From: Reyranella soli
GTDB taxonomy: Bacteria > Pseudomonadota > Alphaproteobacteria > Reyranellales > Reyranellaceae
Direction: 5' to 3'
Assembly: GCF_007992495.1 (NCBI RefSeq)
Contig: NZ_BKAJ01000146.1
Coordinates: 1-34,200, forward strand
Length of the DNA: 34,200 nucleotides
In this document: one piece after another, positions 23,072 to 31,036 of the stretch
How the letters are laid out: each line of letters begins with the position of its first letter
Position numbering within the stretch: the first letter of the stretch is position 1
Position numbers and translations under genes: made by a program
Notes under the pieces: generated by a model
Told to the model about the DNA's origin: nothing
Database searches by the model: none
What the model saw: the letters and a program-made list of their open reading frames with translations, nothing else

Positions 23072-24456
23072 GTGCTGATGTTGCCATCGTCGGCTGCGGC
23101 CCGGTCGGCGCGCTTCTAGCGAACCTGCTTGGGCAATCCGAACTCGCGGTCGATCTCTACGACCGCGAGCGCGAGATCTTTCCTTTGCCGCGCGCCGTGC
23201 ATTTCGACGGCGAGGTCATGCGCATCTTCCAGAGCGCGGGACTTGCCGAGAAGGTCGCCAACGTCGCGCGTGCCTCCTCCCGCGGCATGCACTTCGTCAA
23301 CGGCGAGGGCCGCACGCTGATGATCCGTCGCGGCATCGACGGGCCGGGTCCGCACGGCTGGGCCGGCAACTGGTACTTCCATCAACCGATTCTCGAGGTC
23401 GTGCTGCGCGAGGGGCTGAAACGCTTCGCCAATGTGCGCGTCCACCTCGGCCATGAGATCGCCTCGGTCGACGAACTCGACGCCCGTTACGTCGTCGGCT
23501 GCGACGGCGCGCGCTCGCTGGTGCGGCAGGCCATCGGCAGCCGCCACGTCGATCTCGGCCTGCACCAGCCCTGGCTGGTCGTCGACCTTCTGTGCGATCC
23601 AAGCAGTGCCCGCGTAAAAGCCCTGCCCGACTACACGATCCAGCTCTGTGATCCGGCACGGCCGATGACGGTGGTGAATGTCGGCGGCGAGCGGCGGCGC
23701 TGGGAGATCATGCTGATGCCGGGCGACGATCCGGCGCGGCTTACCGAGCCGGACATCTTCTGGCCGATGATGGCGCAGTGGCTGGGGCCCGACGATGCGC
23801 GGCTGGAGCGCGCCGCCGTCTACACCTTCCATTCGGTGGTGCAGCAAGGCTGGCGCAAGGGCCGCCTGCTGCTGGCGGGCGATGCCTGCCACCAGACGCC
23901 GCCTTTCCTCGGCCAGGGCATGTGCGCGGGCATGCGCGACTCCGCCAACCTCGCCTGGAAGCTTGCAGCGGTCATCAAGGGCGATGCGCCGGACTCCCTG
24001 CTCGACACCTACGAAAGCGAGCGCCTGCCGCATGTGCGGGCTTTCATCGATCTCGCCGTGAAGCTCGGCGCCGTGCTGCAGGAGACCGATCCTGCGGCAG
24101 CAGCCGAGCGCGATCGCCGCTTCGAAGCGGGCGCTGAAATGTTCGACTTTCCGCAGCCGCAGCTCGGCCCAGGCTTCCGCCTCGACGCGCCGCCGCCGGT
24201 CGGCACGATCTTCCCTCAGCCGCGACTGGCCGACGGCCGCCTGATGGATGAGGCGATCGGCCAGCGTTTCGCCATCGTCGGCGACGCGGCGCTTCTCGAC
24301 GGCATTCCAACGAAGGCCGTGTTGCTGCCGGGCGTCGGCCTCGACTGGCTGGCCAAGCACGACAGGCGCGCCGCCGTTCTGCGTCCCGACCGCTATGTCT
24401 TCGGCTTGGCCGACACGACACCGGAGCTTGCGGCAATCCTCGACACCATTGTTTGA
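23068..24456 (+). CDS. FAD-dependent monooxygenase, MhpA-like, apparent CTG start
   Basis: A 462-residue flavoprotein of the aromatic hydroxylase type resembling 3-(3-hydroxyphenyl)propionate hydroxylase. The Rossmann motif DVAIVGCGPVGALLANLL is at the N-terminus, YDREREIFPLPRAVHFDGE carries the second FAD contact, VVGCDGARSLVR is the DG motif, and GDACHQTPPFLGQGMCAGMR is the FAD-ribityl motif. It is probably a hydroxylase of an aromatic acid. No ATG, GTG or TTG lies between the in-frame stop at 23023 and the FAD motif, so the start must be noncanonical: CTG at 23068 sits 10 bases after GGAGG (23053-23057) and overlaps the upstream stop as CTGA. The next normal start (TTG 23185) would remove the FAD site. 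Confidence 0.85.
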   Translation: MSADVAIVGCGPVGALLANLLGQSELAVDLYDREREIFPLPRAVHFDGEVMRIFQSAGLAEKVANVARASSRGMHFVNGEGRTLMIRRGIDGPGPHGWAGNWYFHQPILEVVLREGLKRFANVRVHLGHEIASVDELDARYVVGCDGARSLVRQAIGSRHVDLGLHQPWLVVDLLCDPSSARVKALPDYTIQLCDPARPMTVVNVGGERRRWEIMLMPGDDPARLTEPDIFWPMMAQWLGPDDARLERAAVYTFHSVVQQGWRKGRLLLAGDACHQTPPFLGQGMCAGMRDSANLAWKLAAVIKGDAPDSLLDTYESERLPHVRAFIDLAVKLGAVLQETDPAAAAERDRRFEAGAEMFDFPQPQLGPGFRLDAPPPVGTIFPQPRLADGRLMDEAIGQRFAIVGDAALLDGIPTKAVLLPGVGLDWLAKHDRRAAVLRPDRYVFGLADTTPELAAILDTIV

Positions 24457-24471
24457 TCGCAAGAACTATGT

Positions 24472-24486
24472 TGATAATAATTACTA
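24472..24486 (+). promoter_or_regulatory. Fur-box-like operator
   Basis: TGATAAT-A-ATTACTA agrees with the 7-1-7 Fur consensus TGATAAT-n-ATTATCA at 12 of 14 positions. It lies in a short AT-rich stretch between the monooxygenase stop and the siderophore receptor start, about 80 bases upstream of the latter. Ferric-uptake regulation of the receptor is the natural reading; binding by another iron regulator of alphaproteobacteria (RirA, Irr) is possible. Confidence 0.65.
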
Positions 24487-24566
24487 ATCGCACTAGACGG
24501 CAGGTCTGAAACTTCTCGAGACGGCTCCGGCGACGGGCACGTCGGGCTTTCTCGGGGAGAGTGCGC

Positions 24567-27011
24567 GTGTCCGGTCCTGCGAAATGGTCACCCGTGTCGA
24601 TGGCGGCGGTGCTGGCGTTGCTCGGTTCCATGGACGCGACCGCACAGGCTCAGCCAACACCCGCTCCTGCTACGGCCCAGCAATTGCCGTTCGACATTCC
24701 GGCCCAGCCGCTGGCCGATGCGCTCGCCATGTTCGGCCGGCAGTCGGGCTGGCAGCTCTCCTACCCTCAGGACATCGCGCCAGGCGCGCGCTCGTCGGCC
24801 GTCGCGGGCTCGCATACGCCGGCCACCGCGCTCAGCCTGCTGCTTTCGGGAACGGGCATCACCTGGCGCGCCTCGGGCGACCAGACCGCGACCCTGACGA
24901 AAGCAGGCACGGCGACGCCACCGGCCATTGCTGGCGCGTCCACCACCGCCACGCTCGATCCGGTTCAGGTCATCGGCCAGCGGCCGACGCCATCCACTGG
25001 CACGATCGACAACCTGCCGCCGGACTTCACCGGCGGCATGGTGGCCCGCGGCAGCCGCGTGGGCGTGCTGGGCAACCGCGACTTCATGAACACGCCGTTC
25101 AGCATCAACAGCTACACGGAGAAGACGATCGAGGACCAGCAGGCCGTGACGGTGGCCGACGTGGCGCGCAACGACGCTTCGGTCCGCTTCACCGGACAGA
25201 CCGGCGGCCTCCTCGACTCCTTCATGATCCGCGGCTTTCCGGTCGGCGAAGGCAACTCGGGCGAGATCGCCCTCGACGGCATCTACGGCGTCGCGCCGAA
25301 CTATCGGCTGTTCACCGACTACGTCGAGCGCGTCGAAGTCCTCAAGGGCCCGGCGGCGTTCCTCTACGGCATGTCGCCGGCCAGCAGCGTCGGCGGGACC
25401 ATCAACATCGTGCCCAAGCGCGCCGGCGAGGTCGACCTGACGCGCTTCACGGCCGACTACATCTCCAACCTACAGGGCGGCGCGCATCTCGACGTCAGCC
25501 GGCGCTACGGCGAGGGCCGCGAGTTCGGCATCCGCGCCAACGGCGCCTATTTCGGCGGCGACACGCCTCTCGACAAGCAGTCGCACGGCGTGTTCGTCGG
25601 CTCGCTCGCCCTCGACTATCGCGGCAACCGCTTCCGCACCTCGCTGGACTTCATCGCCCAGGACGAGCGCATCAACGCCCCGTCCCGACCGCTGCTCGTC
25701 GCCGCCGGAGTCGCCGTGCCGTCGGCACCCAACGCCAGCCTCAACCTCACCCAGGCCTGGGAGTGGTCGCAGGTCGCCGACCAGTCGCTGCTGCTGCGCG
25801 CCGAGTACGACGTGGTCGACAACGTCACGTTCTTTGCCGATTTCGGCGGCGGGCGCACGCAGGTCGCCCGCATCTTCGGCACGCCCACCCTCACCAGCTA
25901 CACCGGCAACACGACCAACACGCCGGCCTATTTCAGGTTCCTGATCAACCGGCTGACCTACGACGCGGGCGTGCGCGCCACGTTCGAGACCGTCGGCATC
26001 AAGCACCTGCTGGTCATGCAGGCCTTGAGCTACCACGACGACGTCTCCCGCGGCTCGAGCTCGGGGCAGGCCATGCTGTCGAATATCTATGCGCCGACGA
26101 CGCTGCCTGGACAGGCGATCGCCTCGCCCTGGTTCATGCCCAAGATCTCCAGCACCGACCTCACGGGCTTCGCGCTCTCCGACACGCTCTCGGTGCTCGA
26201 GGACAGGATCCAGCTGATGCTGGGCATCCGCCAGCAGCGGATCGTGTCGATCGACTTCAGCCCGGTGACGGGCCTGCCGACGGCGTCCTACGACATGAGC
26301 GCCCAGCCGCCCATGGTCGGCCTGGTCGTGAAGCCCTGGCAGAACATCTCGCTCTACGCCAACTACGTCCAGGGCCTGAGCAAGGGCGAGACCGCGCCGG
26401 CGGCTGCGGTGAATGCCGGCCAGGTCCTGCCGCCGTACATCGCCACGCAGTATGAAGCCGGCATCAAGGCCGACTTCGGCTGGATCGGCGCGACGCTCGC
26501 GGCGTTCCAGATCGAGAAGCCGTTCGGCCAGCTCGTCAACGGCGTGTTCACCGTCGGCGGCCAGCAGCGCAACCAGGGCCTGGAGCTCAACGTCTTCGGC
26601 GAGGTCGTTCCGTCGGTCCGAGTCATGGGCGGGTTGACGCTGCTCAACGCCCAGGTGACCCAGACCAGCACCGCCTTTGCGCTGGGCAACCGGCCGATCG
26701 GCGTTCCCAACGTCTCCGCCACGCTCACCACCGAGTGGGATACGCCGCTTGCCGGGCTGACGCTGATCGGCACGGCCGCCTACAGCGGCGATTCCTACGT
26801 CAACGTGCCCAACACGCAGAGCATTCCTGCCTGGACGCGCTTCGATCTCGGCGCGAGCTATCGCACGACACTCGACAAGACGCCCCTCGTCTTCCGCGCC
26901 ACCGTGCAGAACGTCTTCAACAACAACTACTGGGCCGGCGTGACGAGCTTCGGCGGGCTGCTGGAGGGTGCGCCGCGCACCGTTCTGCTGTCGGTGGCGG
27001 CAGACTTCTGA
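24567..27011 (+). CDS. TonB-dependent siderophore receptor with STN domain
   Basis: An 814-residue outer-membrane receptor. After a signal peptide (MAAVLALLGSMDATAQA) comes a Pro/Ala-rich stretch, then an STN domain at about 35-105 (FDIPAQPLADALAMFGRQSG, the secretin/TonB short N-terminal fold used for signalling to anti-sigma factors). The plug domain follows (FMNTPFSINSYTEKTIEDQQ, GFPVGEGNSGEIALDGIYGV, VLKGPAAFLYGMSPASSVGG), then a 22-strand barrel ending in a terminal Phe (VLLSVAADF). It takes up ferric siderophore with TonB-ExbBD. No sigma or anti-sigma factor gene is adjacent, so STN signalling partners must be elsewhere. The GTG at 24567 is preferred over GTG 24561 for spacing from GGGGAGA. 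A Fur-like site lies upstream. Confidence 0.94.
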   Translation: MSGPAKWSPVSMAAVLALLGSMDATAQAQPTPAPATAQQLPFDIPAQPLADALAMFGRQSGWQLSYPQDIAPGARSSAVAGSHTPATALSLLLSGTGITWRASGDQTATLTKAGTATPPAIAGASTTATLDPVQVIGQRPTPSTGTIDNLPPDFTGGMVARGSRVGVLGNRDFMNTPFSINSYTEKTIEDQQAVTVADVARNDASVRFTGQTGGLLDSFMIRGFPVGEGNSGEIALDGIYGVAPNYRLFTDYVERVEVLKGPAAFLYGMSPASSVGGTINIVPKRAGEVDLTRFTADYISNLQGGAHLDVSRRYGEGREFGIRANGAYFGGDTPLDKQSHGVFVGSLALDYRGNRFRTSLDFIAQDERINAPSRPLLVAAGVAVPSAPNASLNLTQAWEWSQVADQSLLLRAEYDVVDNVTFFADFGGGRTQVARIFGTPTLTSYTGNTTNTPAYFRFLINRLTYDAGVRATFETVGIKHLLVMQALSYHDDVSRGSSSGQAMLSNIYAPTTLPGQAIASPWFMPKISSTDLTGFALSDTLSVLEDRIQLMLGIRQQRIVSIDFSPVTGLPTASYDMSAQPPMVGLVVKPWQNISLYANYVQGLSKGETAPAAAVNAGQVLPPYIATQYEAGIKADFGWIGATLAAFQIEKPFGQLVNGVFTVGGQQRNQGLELNVFGEVVPSVRVMGGLTLLNAQVTQTSTAFALGNRPIGVPNVSATLTTEWDTPLAGLTLIGTAAYSGDSYVNVPNTQSIPAWTRFDLGASYRTTLDKTPLVFRATVQNVFNNNYWAGVTSFGGLLEGAPRTVLLSVAADF

Positions 27012-27029
27012 CGGATGACCGGCGGCGGC

Positions 27030-27629
27030 TCAGTCCTCCTGGCGCCAGCCGTCGCAAGTCGTGAGCTGGGCGGAGCACGGCGCGAACGACCAGCCGCGCA
27101 GCGTCTTGCCGCCGATCGGCGTGGCCGTGACCTCGACATACTTGCCCTCGCAGCCATGGATCGCAGATACCGCGACGCTGTCGGGCCCCCAGTTGTCGCC
27201 CTTGAAGCGCGCCACAGCCGGTGTATCGCGGCGCGGGCCCGAGCGGAGTGGCACAGTAGCGAGCTGGGTGCCGACCAGCCCGCCCCAGATCCAGCCTCGG
27301 CCATCGGCGGCATGTTCGGCATCCAGCGTCATGCCGTCCGCGGGAGTGGGCTCCTTGATCAGAAGCCAGCCGCCCTTGGACCCGACGATGTCGAACTCCA
27401 CGCCGGTCCATTCATCCGCTGCGATCTTGGTGAGCGGCGCGAGATGGCCGATCACGGGCGCGTCGGCGCGCGGCGCGTTCCGGATATTGCTGCCCTTGGG
27501 ATCCTTGTCCTTGGCCCAGCCGCGCGCCTCGCATTGCGTGGCGCCGGCCGTATCGAGGGGTGCCGCCGCGGCCTGCGTCGTGGCCAGGGTGAACCCCAGC
27601 AGCACGACCGTCAGGCCGGGCGCACGCAT
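27030..27629 (-). CDS. Exported SH3-domain protein
   Basis: A 199-residue protein with signal peptide MRAPGLTVVLLGFTLATTQA (cleaved near AAAA). A first bacterial SH3 module is seen in CEARGWAKDKDPKGSNIRNAP, VIGHLAPLTK and WLLIKEP; NIRNAP is the typical SH3b turn. The C-terminal part holds a weak second module (VPLRSGPRRDTPAVARFKGD) and several cysteines (HGCEGKYVEV, SFAPCSAQLTTCDGW) that may form disulphides. It probably binds cell wall or a periplasmic protein. Its ATG is five bases from the stop of the DUF35 gene upstream, so they share a transcript, although a functional link is not evident. It converges on the siderophore receptor. Confidence 0.85.
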   Translation of the reverse strand: MRAPGLTVVLLGFTLATTQAAAAPLDTAGATQCEARGWAKDKDPKGSNIRNAPRADAPVIGHLAPLTKIAADEWTGVEFDIVGSKGGWLLIKEPTPADGMTLDAEHAADGRGWIWGGLVGTQLATVPLRSGPRRDTPAVARFKGDNWGPDSVAVSAIHGCEGKYVEVTATPIGGKTLRGWSFAPCSAQLTTCDGWRQED

Positions 27630-27634
27630 TGCCG

Positions 27635-28033
27635 TCAGGCCGGCGTGAACATCGGCAGCGGTGGGCCGTTGCCTTCGGTCGGCTTGAACACGACTTTCAC
27701 CGGCTGCTCGCACTTCAGCTTGTCGAAGTCGCAGTCGACGATGTTGGTCACCATGCGCGGACCCTCCGCCAGCGTGACGTAGGCCATGGCGTACGGGACC
27801 GGTGCGCGGCGCATCACGCTGTAGGAGTAGATCGTACCCTTGCCCGAGGCCTCGATCCATTCCGTCTTGTCGCTGAAGCAGAACGGACAGATCGTGCGCG
27901 GATAGTGGTGCAGCTCGCCGCAGCTCGTGCACTTGCGGATCAGCAGCTTGCCCTGGGCGGCGGCGTCCCAATAGGCCTGGGTCTCCGGGCTCGCGACCGG
28001 CGCCGGCAGCTTGCGCTCTTTGGTGTCGGCCAT
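27635..28033 (-). CDS. Zn-ribbon OB-fold protein (DUF35 family)
   Basis: A 132-residue protein with an N-terminal helix (SPETQAYWDAAAQGKLLIRKC), a rubredoxin-like zinc ribbon (CTSCGELHHYPRTICPFCFS) and an OB fold (GTIYSYSVMRRAPVPYAMAY, ERGPRMVTNI-like strand, VKVVFKPTEG). DUF35 proteins are acyl-CoA-binding partners of thiolase-like proteins, in which they channel substrate or stabilise the complex. The thiolase-like gene lies three bases upstream on the same strand, matching the usual pairing. All four cysteines are present. The product of the pair is probably an acyl-CoA lyase/thiolase or aldolase in steroid, fatty acid or aromatic breakdown. Confidence 0.92.
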   Translation of the reverse strand: MADTKERKLPAPVASPETQAYWDAAAQGKLLIRKCTSCGELHHYPRTICPFCFSDKTEWIEASGKGTIYSYSVMRRAPVPYAMAYVTLAEGPRMVTNIVDCDFDKLKCEQPVKVVFKPTEGNGPPLPMFTPA

Positions 28034-28036
28034 GAC

Positions 28037-29209
28037 TTACTCCCTCTCCAGAATGACGGTGCCGCTGCCGTGGCGCAGGCCGAGCGAGCCGCCCGTGCCG
28101 TGTGCCAGCGCCAGATCGCAGTTCTTCACCTGCACCTTGGGATGCGCCTCGCCGCGCAACTGGCGCACGGCCTCCAGCACCTTGGTGAGGCCGCCGCGGT
28201 TGGCCGGATGGTTGCTGCAAAGCCCGCCGCCGTCGGTGTTGAACGGCAGCTTGCCGGTGCCCGAGATCAGGTTGCCGTCGGCGACCAGCTTGCCGCCCTT
28301 GCCCTTCTCGCAGAAGCCCAGGTCCTCCAGCTGCATCAGCACGGTGATGGTGAAGCTGTCGTAGATCGACACGTACTTCATGTCGCTGGGCTTCACGCCC
28401 GCCTCGGCGAAGGCTGTCGCGCCGCTGAAGCGCGCGCCCGAGTAGGTCAGGTCGACCTTGCCGCCCATCTGGGTCTTCACGAACTCCCCGGCGCCGATCA
28501 GCTTGACCTTGGGCCGCTTCAGCGACTTCGCGATCTCGGGCGCCACCACGACGATGGCGCCGCCGCCGTCGGTGATGACGCAGCAGTCGAGCCGGTGCAG
28601 CGGATCGGAGATCATCGGCGAGTTCACGACGTCCTCGACCGTGACCACGTCGCGCAGCAGTGCATGCTCGTTGTATTGCGCGTGGTGCGAGGCCGCGACC
28701 TTGATCCAGGCGAGCTGCTCGGAGGTCGTGCCGAACTCGTGCATGTGGCGCATGGCGCACATGGCATACATATTCACCACCGTCGGCCCGTAGGGGAACT
28801 CGAAGGGCTCATCCGGCGTCGGTGTGCCGCCACGGGAGCGCGGCACCGTGCCGGTCGCCATGCCCTCGGCGCGCGGCCGGCCGGCCAGCGTGATCAGCGC
28901 CACCTTGCACTTGCCCATCGCGATCGCCTCGGCGGCGTGGGCGACATGCAGCAGATAGGAGGAGCCGCCGGTATCGGTCGAATCGACGTGCCGCGGCTTC
29001 AGTCCCATGTACTCGACCATGGACATCGGCCCCAGCCCGGGCGCGTCGCCGGCGCAGAAATAGCCGTCGACGTCGTCCTTGGTGAGGCCGGCATCCTCCA
29101 GCGCGCCCTTGGCGACCTGGGCGTGGATTTGCGCCAGCGAAATGTCCTTGGCGAGCCGCGTCGGATGCTCGTAGATGCCGGCAATGTAGGCTTTGCCCTT
29201 GATGCTCAT
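28037..29209 (-). CDS. Thiolase-like protein (acetyl-CoA acetyltransferase / SCP2 type)
   Basis: A 390-residue thiolase-superfamily protein. MSIKGKAYIAGIYEHPTRLA is the family start; VDGYFCAGDAPGLGPMS, VDSTDTGGSSYLLHVAHAAE (the residue usually Cys in thiolases is Ser in GGSS, as in SCP2-type and DUF35-linked proteins), and NTDGGGLCSNHPANRGGLTK with a C-terminal ALAHGTGG holding the His. The active-site change suggests a non-classical reaction such as retro-aldol cleavage with the DUF35 partner rather than standard thiolysis; this is inference from known Ltp2/DUF35 pairs. The start is chosen by family homology; GAGGGAG lies upstream. Confidence 0.9.
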   Translation of the reverse strand: MSIKGKAYIAGIYEHPTRLAKDISLAQIHAQVAKGALEDAGLTKDDVDGYFCAGDAPGLGPMSMVEYMGLKPRHVDSTDTGGSSYLLHVAHAAEAIAMGKCKVALITLAGRPRAEGMATGTVPRSRGGTPTPDEPFEFPYGPTVVNMYAMCAMRHMHEFGTTSEQLAWIKVAASHHAQYNEHALLRDVVTVEDVVNSPMISDPLHRLDCCVITDGGGAIVVVAPEIAKSLKRPKVKLIGAGEFVKTQMGGKVDLTYSGARFSGATAFAEAGVKPSDMKYVSIYDSFTITVLMQLEDLGFCEKGKGGKLVADGNLISGTGKLPFNTDGGGLCSNHPANRGGLTKVLEAVRQLRGEAHPKVQVKNCDLALAHGTGGSLGLRHGSGTVILERE

Positions 29210-29327
29210 CGGCGGGCCAACTCCCTCTTTATGTTGCACTGCATCGTGGGCGATTAGGCGCTCACGGAAAAGCGACAACTTCCGCCCTGAAGAACCATGC
29301 TGGTCAACCAACAATGGGGGTGTGCAT

Positions 29328-29384
29328 GACCTCGTACTGGTGCCGATCGGCGGACACTACGTCATGGACCCGAAGGATGCGGCA
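29328..29384 (+). pseudogene. Relic of a UPF0173 metallo-hydrolase
   Basis: In the 207-base gap between the thiolase-like gene and the lipoprotein, the plus strand encodes DLVLVPIGGHYVMDPKDAA. This is the conserved DVALLPIGGxxTMDPxDAA segment of UPF0173 (metallo-beta-lactamase fold) hydrolases. No other part of that family can be found on either side: the upstream and downstream codons do not match. I read it as a 19-codon remnant of a gene lost by deletion. The rest of the gap holds nothing I can support. Confidence 0.7.
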
Positions 29385-29416
29385 CGAAGAAGGAGTACTG
29401 ACGAACGGCCACGTGT

Positions 29417-29764
29417 TCAGGCGGCGCAGCGGAAGCGGATGAAGAGGTTGACGTTGTCGGCCAAGTGGTTCTCCAGCACGATGAACGGGCCTTTGCACGT
29501 CCGTTGCATGAAGGGCTGAACGACATTCCAGTTCCGTTCGCTTTCGAGCTGGGGATCGGGGTTGATCACGATCGTCGCCCGCACGATCAGCAGTCTGTAC
29601 TCGCCTTCGACTTCGGTCGAGGCGATGCGCAGTTCGTACCGGCGACCATCGACCCTGACCACTTCTACCCGGGAGTTCTCGAGCGTGCCCTTGGGCGTGC
29701 AGGCGACAAGCCCGAGCGCGACCAGGGCCAGCGGCAGGGCGCGCGCCCTAGTCGCTGCTGACAT
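29417..29764 (-). CDS. Lipoprotein of unknown function
   Basis: A 115-residue protein starting MSAATRARALPLALVALGLVAC, a signal sequence with lipobox LVAC. The mature part (CTPKGTLENSRVEVVRVDGR, LRIASTEVEGEYRLLIVRAT) is beta-rich with two more cysteines near the end (QRTCKGPF, RFRCAA). I do not recognise the family. It overlaps the end of the upstream LLM gene by 17 bases on the same strand, so it is co-transcribed and probably translationally coupled. An ATG 18 codons upstream would destroy the signal peptide. Confidence 0.75.
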   Translation of the reverse strand: MSAATRARALPLALVALGLVACTPKGTLENSRVEVVRVDGRRYELRIASTEVEGEYRLLIVRATIVINPDPQLESERNWNVVQPFMQRTCKGPFIVLENHLADNVNLFIRFRCAA

Positions 29765-30962
29765 CCCGCGCCCCGACGGTGCGCTGCCTGAACTCGTCCG
29801 GCACCTCGCGGCCGACATCGGTGAAGGCCTTCTTCACCGCCGCCACGGTCGGTCCGAACACCGCCTTGCGGTTCTCGCGCGACCAGGTGTTCGAGCCGAC
29901 GATGGTGTCGAGCGAGCCCTGGAAGCGCGGCATGACGTAGCGCGCAAACAGCTCGTACGACCGCAGCGTCTGCTCGCGGTTGGCCCATTCGTGGGCGCGG
30001 AACAGGATGCCGCCGAAGCCGCCGTTGGAATAGCCCAGCAGCTGCTCGATTCCCTTGGCCACGGTGTCAGGCGTGCCGACCAGGGTCGTGCCGTTCTTCA
30101 CGCCGTCGCGCAGCGGATCGTCGGAGCGGCCGGGCGGCCGACCCAGCGTGTCCTCGAAGTAGGTCACGGTCTCGCAGCGCTCGCCGGCATGGACCTCGCG
30201 CAACGCCTGCTCGTCGTCATCGGCAAGGTGCGCGTTGACCACGATGCGCCATTTCTTGCGGTCGGCCTTGTGGCCGTGCTTGGCCGCCGTCTCCTCGTAG
30301 ATCGCCCACTGCTTGGCCATCGCCTCGGGCCCGCCCGGCAGGCCGGCGCCGATCGACAGCACGCCGAGCCCATGCTTGCCGGCGGCGATCATGCCCGACG
30401 GCGTGATGGTGCTGGCGCAGGCGATGGGGAAATGCGGATAGGAGTAGGGCGCGAGATGCAGGCGCGCTTCCTTGAGCTCGAACCAGTCGGTCTTCATGGT
30501 GACCGGCTCTTCGCACTTGAGCAGCTGCATGATGGCCGCCAGCGACTGCTCCATGCGGTCGCGCTGGGTCGAAGGATCGATGCCCATCATGTAGGCGTCG
30601 GACGGCAGCGCGCCCGGGCCGCAGCCCAGCATGGTGCGGCCGCGCGACATGTGGTCGAGCTGCACGAAGCGGTTCGCGACCATCAGCGGATGGTGATAGG
30701 GCAGGCTGGTGACGCCCGAACCGAGCCGGATGTAGCGCGTGCGCTCGATGGCGGCGCCGATGAACACTTCCGGCGAGGCGATGGTCTCCCACCCAGCGGA
30801 ATGGTGCTCGCCGATCCAGGCCTCGTCGTAGCCCAGCTCGTCGAGCCACTCGATCAGCTCCATGTCGCGCGCCATGGCGACCGTGGGGTTCTCGCCCAGC
30901 CGATGGAACGGCGCGAGGAAAATTCCGAACTGCAAGCCCTTGTGATTGCCGGTCTGTGCCAT
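29748..30962 (-). CDS. LLM class flavin-dependent oxidoreductase
   Basis: A 404-residue member of the bacterial luciferase-like monooxygenase superfamily, which uses reduced FMN or F420. The TIM-barrel motifs are present: FGIFLAPFHRLGENPTVA, DEAWIGEHHSAGWE, IRLGSGVTSLPYHHPLMVA, GRTMLGCGPGALPSDAYMMG and VGTPDTVAKGIEQLL. The HHxxxW-like site near the N-terminus is typical of alkanal or alkane monooxygenases in this class. Start MAQTGNHKG follows GGAGGT. It diverges from the first CoA-transferase with 74 bases between. Likely oxidises a carbonyl or a long-chain substrate in the same catabolic setting; the exact substrate is not visible. Confidence 0.92.
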   Translation of the reverse strand: MAQTGNHKGLQFGIFLAPFHRLGENPTVAMARDMELIEWLDELGYDEAWIGEHHSAGWETIASPEVFIGAAIERTRYIRLGSGVTSLPYHHPLMVANRFVQLDHMSRGRTMLGCGPGALPSDAYMMGIDPSTQRDRMEQSLAAIMQLLKCEEPVTMKTDWFELKEARLHLAPYSYPHFPIACASTITPSGMIAAGKHGLGVLSIGAGLPGGPEAMAKQWAIYEETAAKHGHKADRKKWRIVVNAHLADDDEQALREVHAGERCETVTYFEDTLGRPPGRSDDPLRDGVKNGTTLVGTPDTVAKGIEQLLGYSNGGFGGILFRAHEWANREQTLRSYELFARYVMPRFQGSLDTIVGSNTWSRENRKAVFGPTVAAVKKAFTDVGREVPDEFRQRTVGARDVSSD

Positions 30963-31036
30963 TTGACCTCCGTGACTTTCACCGTAGCACGCGCGTGCCG
31001 TTGACCGAAGCCACGGCTTGCGCCGATCATCGCGCG

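Noticed and set aside
23116..24462. 448-codon minus-strand frame opposite the FAD monooxygenase
   Set aside because: Composition typical of antisense shadow; the plus strand has all FAD monooxygenase motifs.
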